Below the pieces are notes generated by a model. The model was not told the origin of the DNA. It saw only the letters and a program-made list of their open reading frames with translations, and did not search any database. A program made the position numbers and the translations under genes. From Rhizobium croatiense (lineage in GTDB: Bacteria; Pseudomonadota; Alphaproteobacteria; Rhizobiales; Rhizobiaceae): a stretch of DNA of 64,000 nucleotides. This document shows, in pieces, positions 8,053 to 16,608 of the stretch. Every line of letters begins with the position of its first letter. Positions within the stretch are counted from its first letter, which is position 1. The stretch spans positions 170,462 to 234,461 of the forward strand of contig NZ_JAILYJ010000012.1 in NCBI RefSeq assembly GCF_019793465.1. Reading direction: 5' to 3'.

Positions 8053-8160
8053 CTAGGCGTTTAGTCGTTGCTTTCCGAAAGGCAAAAAAGTGCAGGCTGA
8101 AAACATCATCAGCCGTTTTGAGAGCGAGGGAGGCGCCGGACAGTGGACTTCCGCTGATCT

Positions 8161-8934
8161 TTAATCGCTCATGCAGGCACCACTGCGAAGCTGGTACGGA
8201 CGATTGCAGTCCCAGCCGTTGCCCGCCGAGTTAAGATGTGCGTTTTCGGGAAGCTTGACCTGCAGGCATTGATTGCTCCTCGTCTCGAAGCCTCGGTCGC
8301 ATTTCCATTTTTGCCCGTAGGGCGTGTCGACGAAGATGGCATTCTCCGGAACCTGGACGGCGACACACGCCTGGCCCTTCTTTTCAAAGCCTCTATCGCA
8401 CCTCCACTCATTTCCGCCGGTTGTCAGATAGGCGTGGGCGGGGAGTTCGAGCTCGAGGCATGCTTGTTGTGTCGCGCGATAACCTCTTTCGCATTCCCAG
8501 CCGGATTCTGTGGTGTTATCGGACAGGAATGCGTTCTCCGGGACTTTGATAAGGTCGCAACCCACATTGGTTCGACGGTATCCACGCAGACATCTCCAGC
8601 GGTCGCCGAAATATGGGTCAAGATATGCATTGGTCGGGATTTGGACGGCGAGGCACCGATCCCCCTTCTCGAGAAAGCCGTAATGGCAATCCCAGCCATT
8701 GCCAAAGGAGGAGTTCGTCAGGAACGCGTTGTCGGGAAGCTGCACCTCGAAGCAGGTGTCATCCTGCCTTCGAAAACCACCATTGCATGTCCAGCCGGAG
8801 CCGTAGCGGCTTGCCTGGGCATTTTGAGGCACCGGCCTTGCGGTCTGGCCGAACGCCGAGGAGCTGAGTCCAGATGCAGATTGCAGGAGGACGGTCATCG
8901 TGAGGGCAAGCGCCCTGTAATATGATTGGCGCAT
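8161..8934 (-). CDS. secreted protein of tandem two-cysteine repeats, 257 aa
   Basis: An N-terminal signal peptide (basic start, hydrophobic stretch, 'SSAFGQ' cleavage region near residue 29) precedes six full repeats of about 32 residues and a seventh partial one. Each follows W-x-C-x2-G-[FY]-x6-C-x4-[LVI]-P-x-[NH]-A-[FYIH]-[LF], for example 'GWTCNGGFRRQDDTC' followed by 'LPDNAFL'. The two cysteines per repeat, with none elsewhere, suggest one disulfide per unit in the periplasm or outside the cell. The repeats are only moderately similar to one another, so the array is old rather than freshly expanded. The gene stands alone with no obvious partner. I do not know an experimentally defined function for this repeat. 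Confidence 0.8.
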   Translation of the reverse strand: MRQSYYRALALTMTVLLQSASGLSSSAFGQTARPVPQNAQASRYGSGWTCNGGFRRQDDTCFEVQLPDNAFLTNSSFGNGWDCHYGFLEKGDRCLAVQIPTNAYLDPYFGDRWRCLRGYRRTNVGCDLIKVPENAFLSDNTTESGWECERGYRATQQACLELELPAHAYLTTGGNEWRCDRGFEKKGQACVAVQVPENAIFVDTPYGQKWKCDRGFETRSNQCLQVKLPENAHLNSAGNGWDCNRPYQLRSGACMSD

Positions 8935-9636
8935 GAGTTGTCTCCAAAGGCCTGCATCTGCGATCTCCAGGTCCGGAGTCCGAGATACAACGCTGATGGT
9001 TAAAGAGGGAAAGACAGATACGGTGCGAACTACCAGAGCCTTGGCTTTTTCTCGGGAGCTTTCTCAGGAAAACTGGGCGTCGGCCATATCTCACGACCGA
9101 CAAGTGACGAGCCATGAAGTTGCCGTCTCTTGCGAACCATCGGAAAGGCCCTATGGACTTCCCGATTGCCTGGATTGTGCTTGCTTTCGCCGTTGGCGTT
9201 CAGGAGCATTTTCTGGAAATAAAGCAGAAAGCAGGCATGTGAGGATCGGGACGTCATCGCGTCCTCCTCTTGTCGGGGCTAGGGCGCGCGCATGTCCCTC
9301 AGGCGGCAGCGCCCTGAACAGTTGCAGCCGACAACGCACCCTGGACTTCATTTCCGCCTTTGGCAAGCAAGGTTTTGCTATTCATGTGGTGCCTTGAATG
9401 AGGCTGATCAAACCCTTATATACACTGCACGTTTTCAGCCTTTCGGCTACCTGATCCTCCCGGCCGCGTCGGTTGCTTGGCAAACCCTGATTTTGCGAAC
9501 GTTGCGAACTTCGCCATACTGGCTGGATTTCCTCAGCAGATAAGTTCTCCGGAGGCGAGAGATACGCCAAGATGCAGCAGCGTCTGCTGAACGGTTGGCC
9601 TGACTTCTTTTTTCCGTTGATACCGCAGACAGGACG
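8935..9636. other. intergenic region, 702 bp, with at most one tiny ORF
   Basis: No frame on either strand is convincing as a normal gene. The one candidate is a 29-residue plus-strand frame at 9153-9242, listed separately. The region must hold the promoter of the minus-strand repeat protein near 8935. Confidence 0.45.
9153..9242 (+). CDS. possible 29-aa membrane peptide
   Basis: GGAAAGG sits four bases before an ATG that opens a 29-residue frame: a hydrophobic helix 'FPIAWIVLAFAVGV' followed by a charged tail. The composition is right for a small single-pass membrane protein, but a frame this short can arise by chance. Confidence 0.25.
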   Translation: MDFPIAWIVLAFAVGVQEHFLEIKQKAGM

Positions 9637-9930
9637 GTGATGATCAACTGTCCTCGACAATCGCTCCAATCGCAAGGATCAGGTTATGACCGTTTCGACT
9701 ATAGTGCCGGCGCGGGGCTTTACCCGTGCAAGACAATCAAGAGAAAAAGCAGCCTCGGTTACAAAAGGTTTGATTCCGTCGCCGAAGCTCTTCGCTTTGC
9801 GATCGAGGACATGCCGGCCTCGCTCCTTCGCGGATCCGTGCTCGAAGTCGAGGAGGCGCGCTTCGATGGTTTGCAGATGCGCAAACTCTATGAAGCCGAG
9901 GCATATCCGCTGACGCGCCGGAAGTCGTGA
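9637..9930 (+). CDS. hypothetical protein, 97 aa
   Basis: The protein has a 'YDRFDYSAGAGLYP' segment, then 'LGYKRFDSVAEALRFAIEDM' and 'LRGSVLEVEEARFDGLQMRK', and ends 'LYEAEAYPLTRRKS'. This order occurs in small conserved rhizobial proteins of unknown function, as far as I recall. It is cytosolic in appearance. ATGs at 9637 and 9640 are both possible. The 475 bases downstream to the protease gene hold nothing I can support. Confidence 0.6.
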   Translation: MMINCPRQSLQSQGSGYDRFDYSAGAGLYPCKTIKRKSSLGYKRFDSVAEALRFAIEDMPASLLRGSVLEVEEARFDGLQMRKLYEAEAYPLTRRKS

Positions 9931-10405
9931 GGCGGTGGTGCCAATGCGACCTGTTTGGCCGCTGTCTCTGGATCCTTCGAGCGCAGCAGAGGGACCGTAG
10001 GCGACAATTTCCGATATTTCTACCAGTGCCAGGCTGAGGCTTGAAGCTCGCCAAAGAAGGCGACCTGTTTCCACGGGAGGCGAATAAATGGACGCATTGC
10101 GATGCCTCCATCACCGACGCAAGAGCGACCGATTTGGGGAGCGGCCGCAAAAGGTCAAGTTTGTGACGTCAGCGACCTTAGGCTCATTTGTTGGAGCGCG
10201 CACTGCTGCGCAGTCTCGATTCGGACGGGGGGGACGCAAGGAGCAGCATGGTATCACCATGGCCGGTAAGATGTGGCTGCTCCCGGCCGAATACTAAAAT
10301 GGCTGCCGAGACGCATCCCGTTTGCCAGCTGCTTGCCAAAATACCATAATTGCGCCACCTAAATCACCCATCGACAAAGCAGCATAAGAATTGGATCCAC
10401 GCTGA
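9931..10405. other. intergenic region, 475 bp, no gene seen
   Basis: Short frames occur on both strands, but none has a start signal and protein-like composition together. The promoter of the protease gene at 10406 should lie at its right end. Confidence 0.45.
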
Positions 10406-12481
10406 ATGCGCATAGCCTACGTTTTTCTTGGTGCATTTCTTGCAATTGCGCCGTCCGCATATGCTGAAGTTGCACCGCCGCCTGTTTTGAAGCCGCTGGA
10501 GCGGCAGGCGGATGCGGCTTTGTTGAGCGCGCAGTTTCTGTCGCGCTACAGCTACAAGCCGGTGGCGCTCGATGACGCCTTGTCGGCGAGGGTGATGGAT
10601 GGGTTCATTAAGTCGCTGGATCCGGATCGCATGCTCTTCCTGCAGGCCGATATCGACAAGTTCATGGCGGACCGCAGCAAGATCGACGATGCGATCGAGC
10701 GAAAGGATCTGAAGATCCCGTTTGCGATCTTCAATGCTTATGAACGGCGCGTTGCCGACCGCATGAGCTATGCGCGCAGCCTGCTGAAGCAGGGTTTCGA
10801 TTTCAGCGTGAAGGAAGATTATGCGGTGCTGCGCGAGAAGGCGCCATGGCCGCAGTCGGAGGCCGAGAGCAATGAGCTTTGGCGCAAGCGCGTCAAGAGC
10901 GACTGGCTGCGGCTGACGCTCGGCGGCAAGACCGATGCGGCCATTCGCGAAACGCTCGACAAGCGTTATGAAAACACGCTCGAGCGCGCCTACAAGTTCA
11001 AGAGCGACGACGTTTTCCAGTCGTTCATGGATGCCTATTCGAACGCGGTCGATCCGCACACGGATTATTTCGGCGCGGCCGCCTCGGCCGATTTCAATGT
11101 CTCGATGAAGCTGTCCCTGTTCGGCATCGGCGCGGTGCTGCAGGAGCGCGACGATTACACGACGATCCGTGAGCTCGTGCCCGGCGGGCCGGCGCAGCTC
11201 TCCGGCAAGCTTGCCGTCGGCGACCGCATCACCGGCGTCGGCCAGGGCAAGGACGGGCCGATCAAGGAAGTGGTGGGCACGCGCCTCGACGAGGTCGTGC
11301 AGATGATCCGTGGCAAGAAGGGCTCCGTCGTGCGCCTGGACATTCTGCCCGCGGATGCCGGCGCCGATGCCACGCATCGCGTCGTCAGCCTCGTGCGCGA
11401 TAAGATCAGCCTCGACAAGCAGGCCGCCAAGAAGACGGTGCTGTCGGTCAAGGCGGGCGACGCCACGCGCAAGATCGGCATCATCACCCTGCCGGTCTTC
11501 TATGAGGATTTCGACGCCAAGAACAAAGGCGACAAGGATTATAAGAGCGCAAGCCGCGACGTCGCCAAGCTTCTCGACGAGCTGAGCCAGGAGAATGTCG
11601 ACGGCGTTCTCCTCGATCTGCGCAACAATGGCGGCGGCTCGCTGGACGAGGCGATCGATCTCACCGGCCTCTTCATCGGCAAGGGCCCGGTCGTTCAGCA
11701 GCGCGCCAGCAATGGCAAGATCGTGGTGAAGAGCGCGGATTTTTCAGCCCCCGCCTGGACAGGCCCTATAGGGGTGCTGATCAATCGCGGCTCGGCCTCC
11801 GCTTCGGAAATCTTTGCCGCGGCCATCCAGGATTACGGGCGCGGCGTCATCATCGGCGAACCCAGTTTCGGCAAGGGCACGGTGCAGACGGTCGTCGATC
11901 TCGACGAGGTGGTTCACAACAGCAAGCCCGAGCTCGGCGAGCTGAAGGTGACGATTTCGCAGTTCTTCCGGGTCAATGGCGGCACGACGCAGCTGCGCGG
12001 CGTCACCCCCGATATCAGCCTGCCCGGGCTCTCCGATCCGACGAGCTTCGGCGAGACGAGTTATGACAATGCCCTGCCTTGGGCAGAGATCAAGCCGGCG
12101 AAATATACGCCGGAAGGCGATGTCGCGGCGTTGGTGCCGGCCCTGCAAAGCCGTCATGATGCGCGGGTCAAGAGCGATCCGGATTTCCAGCGCCTGATCG
12201 AGGACATTGCCGAGCTGAAGGCGCAGCGCGAAAAAGGCGTCGTGTCGCTGAATGAAGCCGAACGACGCCAGGAGGCGGCCGCCCGCGAGAAGCGGTTCAA
12301 GGACCGGGCCGAGGCGAGCGACGGCGAGGATCCGACCGGGGATGATGGCCTGCAGTCGGACGAGCGCAGTCTGAGCGCTGATATCGCCATGGAAAACGCC
12401 CGCAAGAAGGCAAAGGACGTCCTGCTCGACGAGGCGGCTGCCATTGTCGCGGACGGGGCGGATTTGCTGAAGACGCGGTAA
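10406..12481 (+). CDS. prc: carboxy-terminal processing (tail-specific) protease Prc/Tsp
   Basis: This 691-residue S41 peptidase has an N-terminal signal peptide ('VFLGAFLAIAPSAYAE'), an N-terminal helical domain, a PDZ domain at about residues 230-320 ('IRELVPGGPAQLSGKLAVGD'), and the protease core. The Ser/Lys dyad motif is read as 'GSASASEIFAAAIQDYGRG' and 'GEPSFGKGTVQ'. By spacing, Ser465, Asp476 and Lys490 match the E. coli Tsp triad S430-D441-K455. A long helical C-terminal domain follows. It would act in the periplasm, trimming or degrading proteins with nonpolar C-termini and controlling murein hydrolases. The length is typical of the Tsp rather than the shorter CtpA branch. It is monocistronic. 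Confidence 0.93.
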   Translation: MRIAYVFLGAFLAIAPSAYAEVAPPPVLKPLERQADAALLSAQFLSRYSYKPVALDDALSARVMDGFIKSLDPDRMLFLQADIDKFMADRSKIDDAIERKDLKIPFAIFNAYERRVADRMSYARSLLKQGFDFSVKEDYAVLREKAPWPQSEAESNELWRKRVKSDWLRLTLGGKTDAAIRETLDKRYENTLERAYKFKSDDVFQSFMDAYSNAVDPHTDYFGAAASADFNVSMKLSLFGIGAVLQERDDYTTIRELVPGGPAQLSGKLAVGDRITGVGQGKDGPIKEVVGTRLDEVVQMIRGKKGSVVRLDILPADAGADATHRVVSLVRDKISLDKQAAKKTVLSVKAGDATRKIGIITLPVFYEDFDAKNKGDKDYKSASRDVAKLLDELSQENVDGVLLDLRNNGGGSLDEAIDLTGLFIGKGPVVQQRASNGKIVVKSADFSAPAWTGPIGVLINRGSASASEIFAAAIQDYGRGVIIGEPSFGKGTVQTVVDLDEVVHNSKPELGELKVTISQFFRVNGGTTQLRGVTPDISLPGLSDPTSFGETSYDNALPWAEIKPAKYTPEGDVAALVPALQSRHDARVKSDPDFQRLIEDIAELKAQREKGVVSLNEAERRQEAAAREKRFKDRAEASDGEDPTGDDGLQSDERSLSADIAMENARKKAKDVLLDEAAAIVADGADLLKTR

Positions 12482-12553
12482 AGGCAGCCGCACAGCAGTC
12501 GGGGAAAGACGGACGAATGTCGTCATCGCGCGGATGGGCACATGACGAGTGGC

Positions 12554-12606
12554 GTAAAGGCGATATCTTTACGGCGCTTGTAAAGATGCTGTCGTTACGC
12601 TAAATA
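12554..12606 (+). promoter_or_regulatory. promoter and operator of the DUF1778-GNAT pair
   Basis: A palindrome with GTAAAG/CTTTAC arms spans 12554-12572. Immediately after it come TTGTAA (12578-12583) and TAAATA (12601-12606), separated by 17 bases, the spacing expected for a sigma-70 -35/-10 pair. The start codon of the antitoxin is 26 bases further on. TA pairs of this type repress themselves through the RHH antitoxin, so the palindrome is the likely operator. Confidence 0.55.
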
Positions 12607-12631
12607 GGAAGCTCCAGGATAGGAGTTTCCC

Positions 12632-12928
12632 GTGCCCGGCTCGTCCACGAACAAAAGCCCTGAGGCAAGCGTGCCGCTGAATATGCGCATCAAGCCTGCG
12701 ACCCGCAATTTGATCGACCGCGCCGCCGAACTGCTTGGCAAAACGCGCACGGACTTCATGCTGGAGGCTTCGGAGCGCCGCGCTGAGGAAGTGCTGCTCG
12801 ACCGCACCGTATTCACGGTCAGCCCCGAAATCTATGCCGAATATCTTGCCCGCCTTGATGCACCGGCTGAGCCCAATGAGCGCTTGAAACGGACGATGTC
12901 CACCAAAGCGCCGTGGGATGAAGCGTGA
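12632..12928 (+). CDS. DUF1778 antitoxin (TacA-like)
   Basis: The 98-residue protein has an N-terminal ribbon-helix-helix segment ('PLNMRIKPATRNLIDRAAEL', 'GKTRTDFMLEASERRAEEVL') and a C-terminal tail ('FTVSPEIYAEYLARLD') that would wrap the toxin, as in TacA, AtaR and KacA. The start is a GTG with AGGAG seven bases upstream. It overlaps the toxin start by four bases (GTGA). It would neutralise the downstream acetyltransferase and repress their shared promoter. Confidence 0.9.
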   Translation: MPGSSTNKSPEASVPLNMRIKPATRNLIDRAAELLGKTRTDFMLEASERRAEEVLLDRTVFTVSPEIYAEYLARLDAPAEPNERLKRTMSTKAPWDEA

Positions 12929-13419
12929 CCCTCAGCCGGCCAACGCCTCTGGCCGATCATCATGAGCTGGGCGAATTCAGGTCCGGCGTCGCTGAACTGG
13001 ACGAATGGCTGCGTCGCCGCGCCCGCGCCAATCAGGCAGGCGGTGCATCGCGCACCTTCGTCGTCCGCGAGGGGAGCCGGGTCATCGCCTATTACGCGCT
13101 CGCCTCCGGAGCGGTGCGGCAGCCGGAAGCGCCTGGTCGTTTTCGGCGAAACATGCCCGATCCGATTCCGGTTGCCGTGCTTGGCCGCCTCGCCATTGAT
13201 CAATCCCACCAGGGGCGCGGTATCGGCAGGGCATTGGTGCGCGACGCGGGCCTGCGCCTGGTCAACGCCGCAGAAATCCTCGGAATCCGCGGTCTGCTGG
13301 TGCATGCGATTTCCGACGGCGCGCGAGCCTTCTATGAGGCGGTCGGCTTCCTGCCGTCGCCATCCGATCCTATGATGCTGATGGTCGGCTTGCATAATCT
13401 CAATGGCGCGCTGCGGTGA
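12925..13419 (+). CDS. GNAT-type toxin (TacT/AtaT-like aminoacyl-tRNA acetyltransferase)
   Basis: The 164-residue protein has the GNAT acetyl-CoA loop 'LAIDQSHQGRGIGRALVRDA' (Q/RxxGxG/A), and the 'LDEWLRRRARANQAGGASRTFVV' start and 'AFYEAVGFLPSP' end, which are typical of the DUF1778-linked toxins. Characterised members acetylate the amino group of charged tRNAs and stop translation. The tyrosine of 'AFYEAVGF' is at the position used in catalysis. The GTG start overlaps the antitoxin stop. The frame is intact, so the pair is probably functional. Which tRNA it attacks cannot be inferred. Confidence 0.88.
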   Translation: MTLSRPTPLADHHELGEFRSGVAELDEWLRRRARANQAGGASRTFVVREGSRVIAYYALASGAVRQPEAPGRFRRNMPDPIPVAVLGRLAIDQSHQGRGIGRALVRDAGLRLVNAAEILGIRGLLVHAISDGARAFYEAVGFLPSPSDPMMLMVGLHNLNGALR

Positions 13420-13550
13420 AGCCGGTCGCGGCGGGCTGTTCTCGTTGACGTTTCCGTAATCACGGGTGGCACCATTGCTTGCCGCAACCGGCCCTTTCCT
13501 CGTAAGATTTCTGCGCCATGTCATGCCAGGACAACCAGACAGGGTAGGGT

Positions 13551-14447
13551 ATGGACGCGCTCGTCGAACAGCTTCTCAATCTTTCCGCACAGACCGAAAC
13601 GCTGATTGCGGTTTATGATGGGGATGACCGGCTGCGATATGCCAACAGTGCCTTTCGTTCGGCCTATTTCATCGAGCCGGATGAGACGCCGCTCTGGCCG
13701 GATCTCATGCGGCGCAATTTCGAGCTGAACCGGGGCACGGTCCTTCGGACCGATGATTTCGAGGCGTGGCTGCGCTCGACCCAGTCGCGCCGCGGCAAGA
13801 TCGGCTATCGCGCCTTCGAGCCCGATTTGTGCGACGGCCGCTGGCTGTGGATGACCGAGGCGGTCCAGCAGAACGGCTGGATGTTGTGCATCGCCAGCGA
13901 CATCACCCGGCTCAAGGCGCAGGGCCGGACGGTCCGGCAGGATCGCGATCAGGCGATCAAGGCATCCTACACCGATGAACTCACTGGCGTCGCCAACCGC
14001 CGCTTCGTCATGGCCCGCGTCGACGACATGCTGGCCGCCGCCTGGGGTGGCGGCAGCGGCTGCCTTGCCGTCTTCGATATCGACAATTTCAAGCGCATCA
14101 ACGATCGGCTCGGCCACCACGCCGGCGACCTCGTCCTGCGCGATTTCGCCCATCGCATTCATCAGAATGTTCGCCGCAACGATTGTTTCGGCCGGGTCGG
14201 CGGCGAAGAATTCCTTCTCGTCATGCCGGCAACCGGCCAGGAGGACGCCATCGCCATGATCGAGCGCATGCTGACGGTGATCCGCTTTTCCCGGCCGCTC
14301 TCAGACTCGCCCGATTTCAGCTACACCTGCTCCGCCGGGATCGCCGCCTGCCTCCCGTCAGACAGCGTCTCGGATCTTTATCGGCGCGCCGACGAGGCGC
14401 TCTATGCCGCCAAGATGAGCGGCCGGGACAGGGTGCGCGCGGCGTAG
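13551..14447 (+). CDS. PAS-GGDEF diguanylate cyclase
   Basis: Residues 1-120 form a PAS-like sensor ('LIAVYDGDDRLRYANSAFRS'). A short linker leads to the GGDEF domain, which has the active-site motif as GGEEF in 'RVGGEEFLLVMP', metal ligands in 'VFDIDNFKRIND', and 'SYTDELTGVANRRF' at its head. An RxxD inhibitory site ('RRND') lies five residues before GGEEF, so product feedback is expected. The protein makes cyclic di-GMP from two GTP and has no membrane segment. Only 20 bases separate its end from the last gene of the opposing YcaO block. Confidence 0.93.
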   Translation: MDALVEQLLNLSAQTETLIAVYDGDDRLRYANSAFRSAYFIEPDETPLWPDLMRRNFELNRGTVLRTDDFEAWLRSTQSRRGKIGYRAFEPDLCDGRWLWMTEAVQQNGWMLCIASDITRLKAQGRTVRQDRDQAIKASYTDELTGVANRRFVMARVDDMLAAAWGGGSGCLAVFDIDNFKRINDRLGHHAGDLVLRDFAHRIHQNVRRNDCFGRVGGEEFLLVMPATGQEDAIAMIERMLTVIRFSRPLSDSPDFSYTCSAGIAACLPSDSVSDLYRRADEALYAAKMSGRDRVRAA

Positions 14448-14467
14448 GGTATCGGCGTTCAACCGCG

Positions 14468-14830
14468 CTACTTCCCGCGTTTATTGCCCGCGATTTGCTG
14501 CGTTAGATTCTTAACCTGCGCGTCAAGGTTATCGAGATCGCTTTGCAACGCGGCCGTTATCTTGGGAACGTAGATATTCCCTTCGGCATCGCGGTTATCG
14601 GGAATGCTGTATTTGAAGATCCTATTTTTGGATTTGCCATCCGTTGCTCGCACGAAGACCATGCCTTCGTTGTTGCTGTCGAGCGGAACCGATATGTAAA
14701 AGATCGCCGGCGCGACGACTTTCAAGTTCTCGAGTTTCTGATTTCCCTTGTCCATGTAGGGGCTGTACCCGTCGTCTACCGTGAGAGCTGTAAAGTCTTC
14801 CGTCACATTGATTGTCACGTCACATGGCAT
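14468..14830 (-). CDS. small protein of unknown family at the end of the YcaO block, 120 aa
   Basis: The ATG at 14830 gives 120 residues. The N-terminal part is beta-like and acidic ('VTINVTEDFTALTVDDGYSP', 'VVAPAIFYISVPLDSNNEGM'). The C-terminal 30 residues form a predicted helix ('ITAALQSDLDNLDAQVKNLT') ending in a basic tail. The single cysteine is at residue 3, so this is not a cysteine-rich RiPP core. No signal peptide is seen. It follows the 156-residue gene by 25 bases and is last in the block; being conserved with YcaO-TfuA, it could be the modified substrate or a binding partner. The family is not recognised. Confidence 0.7.
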   Translation of the reverse strand: MPCDVTINVTEDFTALTVDDGYSPYMDKGNQKLENLKVVAPAIFYISVPLDSNNEGMVFVRATDGKSKNRIFKYSIPDNRDAEGNIYVPKITAALQSDLDNLDAQVKNLTQQIAGNKRGK

Positions 14831-14855
14831 GATTGTTCTCCCCGTTGGAGCCGAG

Positions 14856-15326
14856 CTAATCGTTGCTGAGGCGACCGTTGCGATGGGCCATTCTAAGTGT
14901 GATCGCGTAGGAACTCGGAGATCGTTTGCCGGGCAATTGGGCGTCCAGAATAAGCGTTCTTGCCTCCCCGAAGCCTGTCGAGATTTCGAGGATTTTCGTG
15001 GCGGCCGTGATCCGCCACATCTTATATCCCAACGCTTTGTCAAAACCGCAGCCCACTGCAGGTTCTGCTGGCGGTCCCGAGACGACAAAAATCCGGTTGG
15101 AATCCAACCTGTAACAGTGGCCCTCGAAGGCATAACCATAAGCAAGGACCGTCGATCCGGTGATGCCGACGCCGCTGTGTAGTTTTACCTGCAGTTCCGC
15201 CTTTCCCGCCAGCCCGACATCAAGGTGGGCAACGCCATTGGCGTCATTCAAGTCAATGCCGTAAAGTATGATTTCATCCGCGATATAGCGGGGTCCAGAA
15301 GGTGCTGGAACGCTGTCGTCTGTCAT
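14856..15326 (-). CDS. protein of unknown family in the YcaO block, 156 aa
   Basis: The sequence suggests a beta-sandwich: 'YIADEIILYGIDLNDANGVA', 'HLDVGLAGKAELQVKLHSGV', then two short cysteine-bearing segments 'EGHCYRLDSN' and 'AVGCGFDKALGYKMW', and a terminal 'LDAQLPGKRSP'. It has neither leader-like signal nor membrane segment. It lies 19 bases after the protease-like gene and 25 before the 120-residue gene, all in the same direction, so it should be co-expressed with YcaO and TfuA. The function is unknown. As it is globular, it could be a protein substrate whose backbone is modified, or a scaffold. Confidence 0.7.
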   Translation of the reverse strand: MTDDSVPAPSGPRYIADEIILYGIDLNDANGVAHLDVGLAGKAELQVKLHSGVGITGSTVLAYGYAFEGHCYRLDSNRIFVVSGPPAEPAVGCGFDKALGYKMWRITAATKILEISTGFGEARTLILDAQLPGKRSPSSYAITLRMAHRNGRLSND

Positions 15327-15345
15327 CGATGCCTCCCGTCGTTGG

Positions 15346-16566
15346 TTAGAGAATGCCGCGCCACCTCATGCAATCGTCAAGCTGGTCGAGATAGGAGATC
15401 CCGCGCCCGCGGCTGGCCGCCTCGAGGAAGGCCAGGGCCGCCGTTTCGAAGGTCAGGCTGTCGGGATCGAGGTATTTCCAGGAACGAATGAGCGCTTCGC
15501 CGATGATGTCGCGCGCCTCCTGCAGGGCGGCTTTCGCGGCGAAATGGGTCAGCTCGTAAGAGGCTCTGTGGCCGCGCAGTCCTTCTTCGATCAGCGCCGG
15601 CGCCATCTGCTGGCGAAGGTCGCTGAACCGCCTCGGATCGATATCCGACACGCCGCGTTCGTAGAGCAGCGACTGGTAGACCTCGACGAGGCAGTCGAAG
15701 AGGCCTGATGCAAAGGGTTTGGAGCGGTCGTGCACTTCCTGGCTGACATCGCCGATGCGAAGCGAGTTGTTGAGCGATCTCAGCTGTTTCTCGTCGCTGA
15801 GCTCGGCAAACTTGTCGAGTTCGTTGTGCAGCAGCAGATTGCCGCTGGTGCGGCGCAGCAGCCGGTCGAGCGCCGTGTCGAAGTGCAGCAATCCGAGCAG
15901 CGAGGTGAAATCGGCGATCGCCTCGTGGTAGGCAAAGAAATCGCAGGCCGATCCGTCGCCTTCGAGGATTCCGAGTTCGCTGAGCAGAATGAGGTGGCCC
16001 ATTTCGTGGGCGACCGCGTCGAAATTCAGCGCGAAACAGGATGCCGGCCTTTGCGCCTCGCTTTCGCCGAGCTCGAGAAAGCCGAAGCCGGACTGGGCGT
16101 TTTGCCAATGCGGGATGCGGGGAACGATTTCCAGCCGTTCCAGCGTCGGCTGGAAAAACCAGACGATCGAGCGGCCGAGATAGCCCTCGCAGATGTCGAG
16201 AACGCGGCGGGTGCAGGCATAGCTATGGGTTGCAAGGAAGGCCGGTGAGCCCGGCCCGATGTGATCGAAATGGCCGTCGGGGCCGGGTTCGGCCGGCGGC
16301 TGCAGCAGGCCGGGATAGGGCGGAATATAAGGTGCGGCGTAGGGCGATTTCGCCTCGATCGGATTTGCCACATAGATGCGGGCGTCGGACGGCCCCGCCA
16401 GGATCGGCCCTGCCGAAGGCCCGATCCACACCACTTCGGGTTTCTCGTAACCGGGAATGAAGGAGGGCTGGGGAAAGACGAGGAAACGCGTCCCAAACGG
16501 CCGCTCTAGAGCTGCCCCGTGGCCTGCGCCCTCGTTATGCGTGATGGCATCCAATGCTGCCCCCAC
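15346..16566 (-). CDS. gluzincin-like metalloprotease of the YcaO block, 406 aa
   Basis: The zinc motif HExxH is at residues 187-191 ('AVAHEMGHLILL'), and 24 residues after its second histidine comes 'HEAIADF', in which Glu215 and Asp219 match the third ligand and following Asp of thermolysin-type gluzincins (NExxSD). The N-terminal 100 residues are proline-rich, the C-terminal half is helical, and no signal peptide is seen, so it should act in the cytoplasm. The start is a GTG at 16566, since an in-frame stop lies just upstream. It comes 42 bases after TfuA. A peptidase beside YcaO and TfuA could remove a leader peptide; that is inference, and substrate binding alone is also possible. Confidence 0.75.
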   Translation of the reverse strand: MGAALDAITHNEGAGHGAALERPFGTRFLVFPQPSFIPGYEKPEVVWIGPSAGPILAGPSDARIYVANPIEAKSPYAAPYIPPYPGLLQPPAEPGPDGHFDHIGPGSPAFLATHSYACTRRVLDICEGYLGRSIVWFFQPTLERLEIVPRIPHWQNAQSGFGFLELGESEAQRPASCFALNFDAVAHEMGHLILLSELGILEGDGSACDFFAYHEAIADFTSLLGLLHFDTALDRLLRRTSGNLLLHNELDKFAELSDEKQLRSLNNSLRIGDVSQEVHDRSKPFASGLFDCLVEVYQSLLYERGVSDIDPRRFSDLRQQMAPALIEEGLRGHRASYELTHFAAKAALQEARDIIGEALIRSWKYLDPDSLTFETAALAFLEAASRGRGISYLDQLDDCMRWRGIL

Positions 16567-16608
16567 CGCTCGTTGTCCAACGTCAAGCGATCGTCGACTA
16601 TACCAGTA

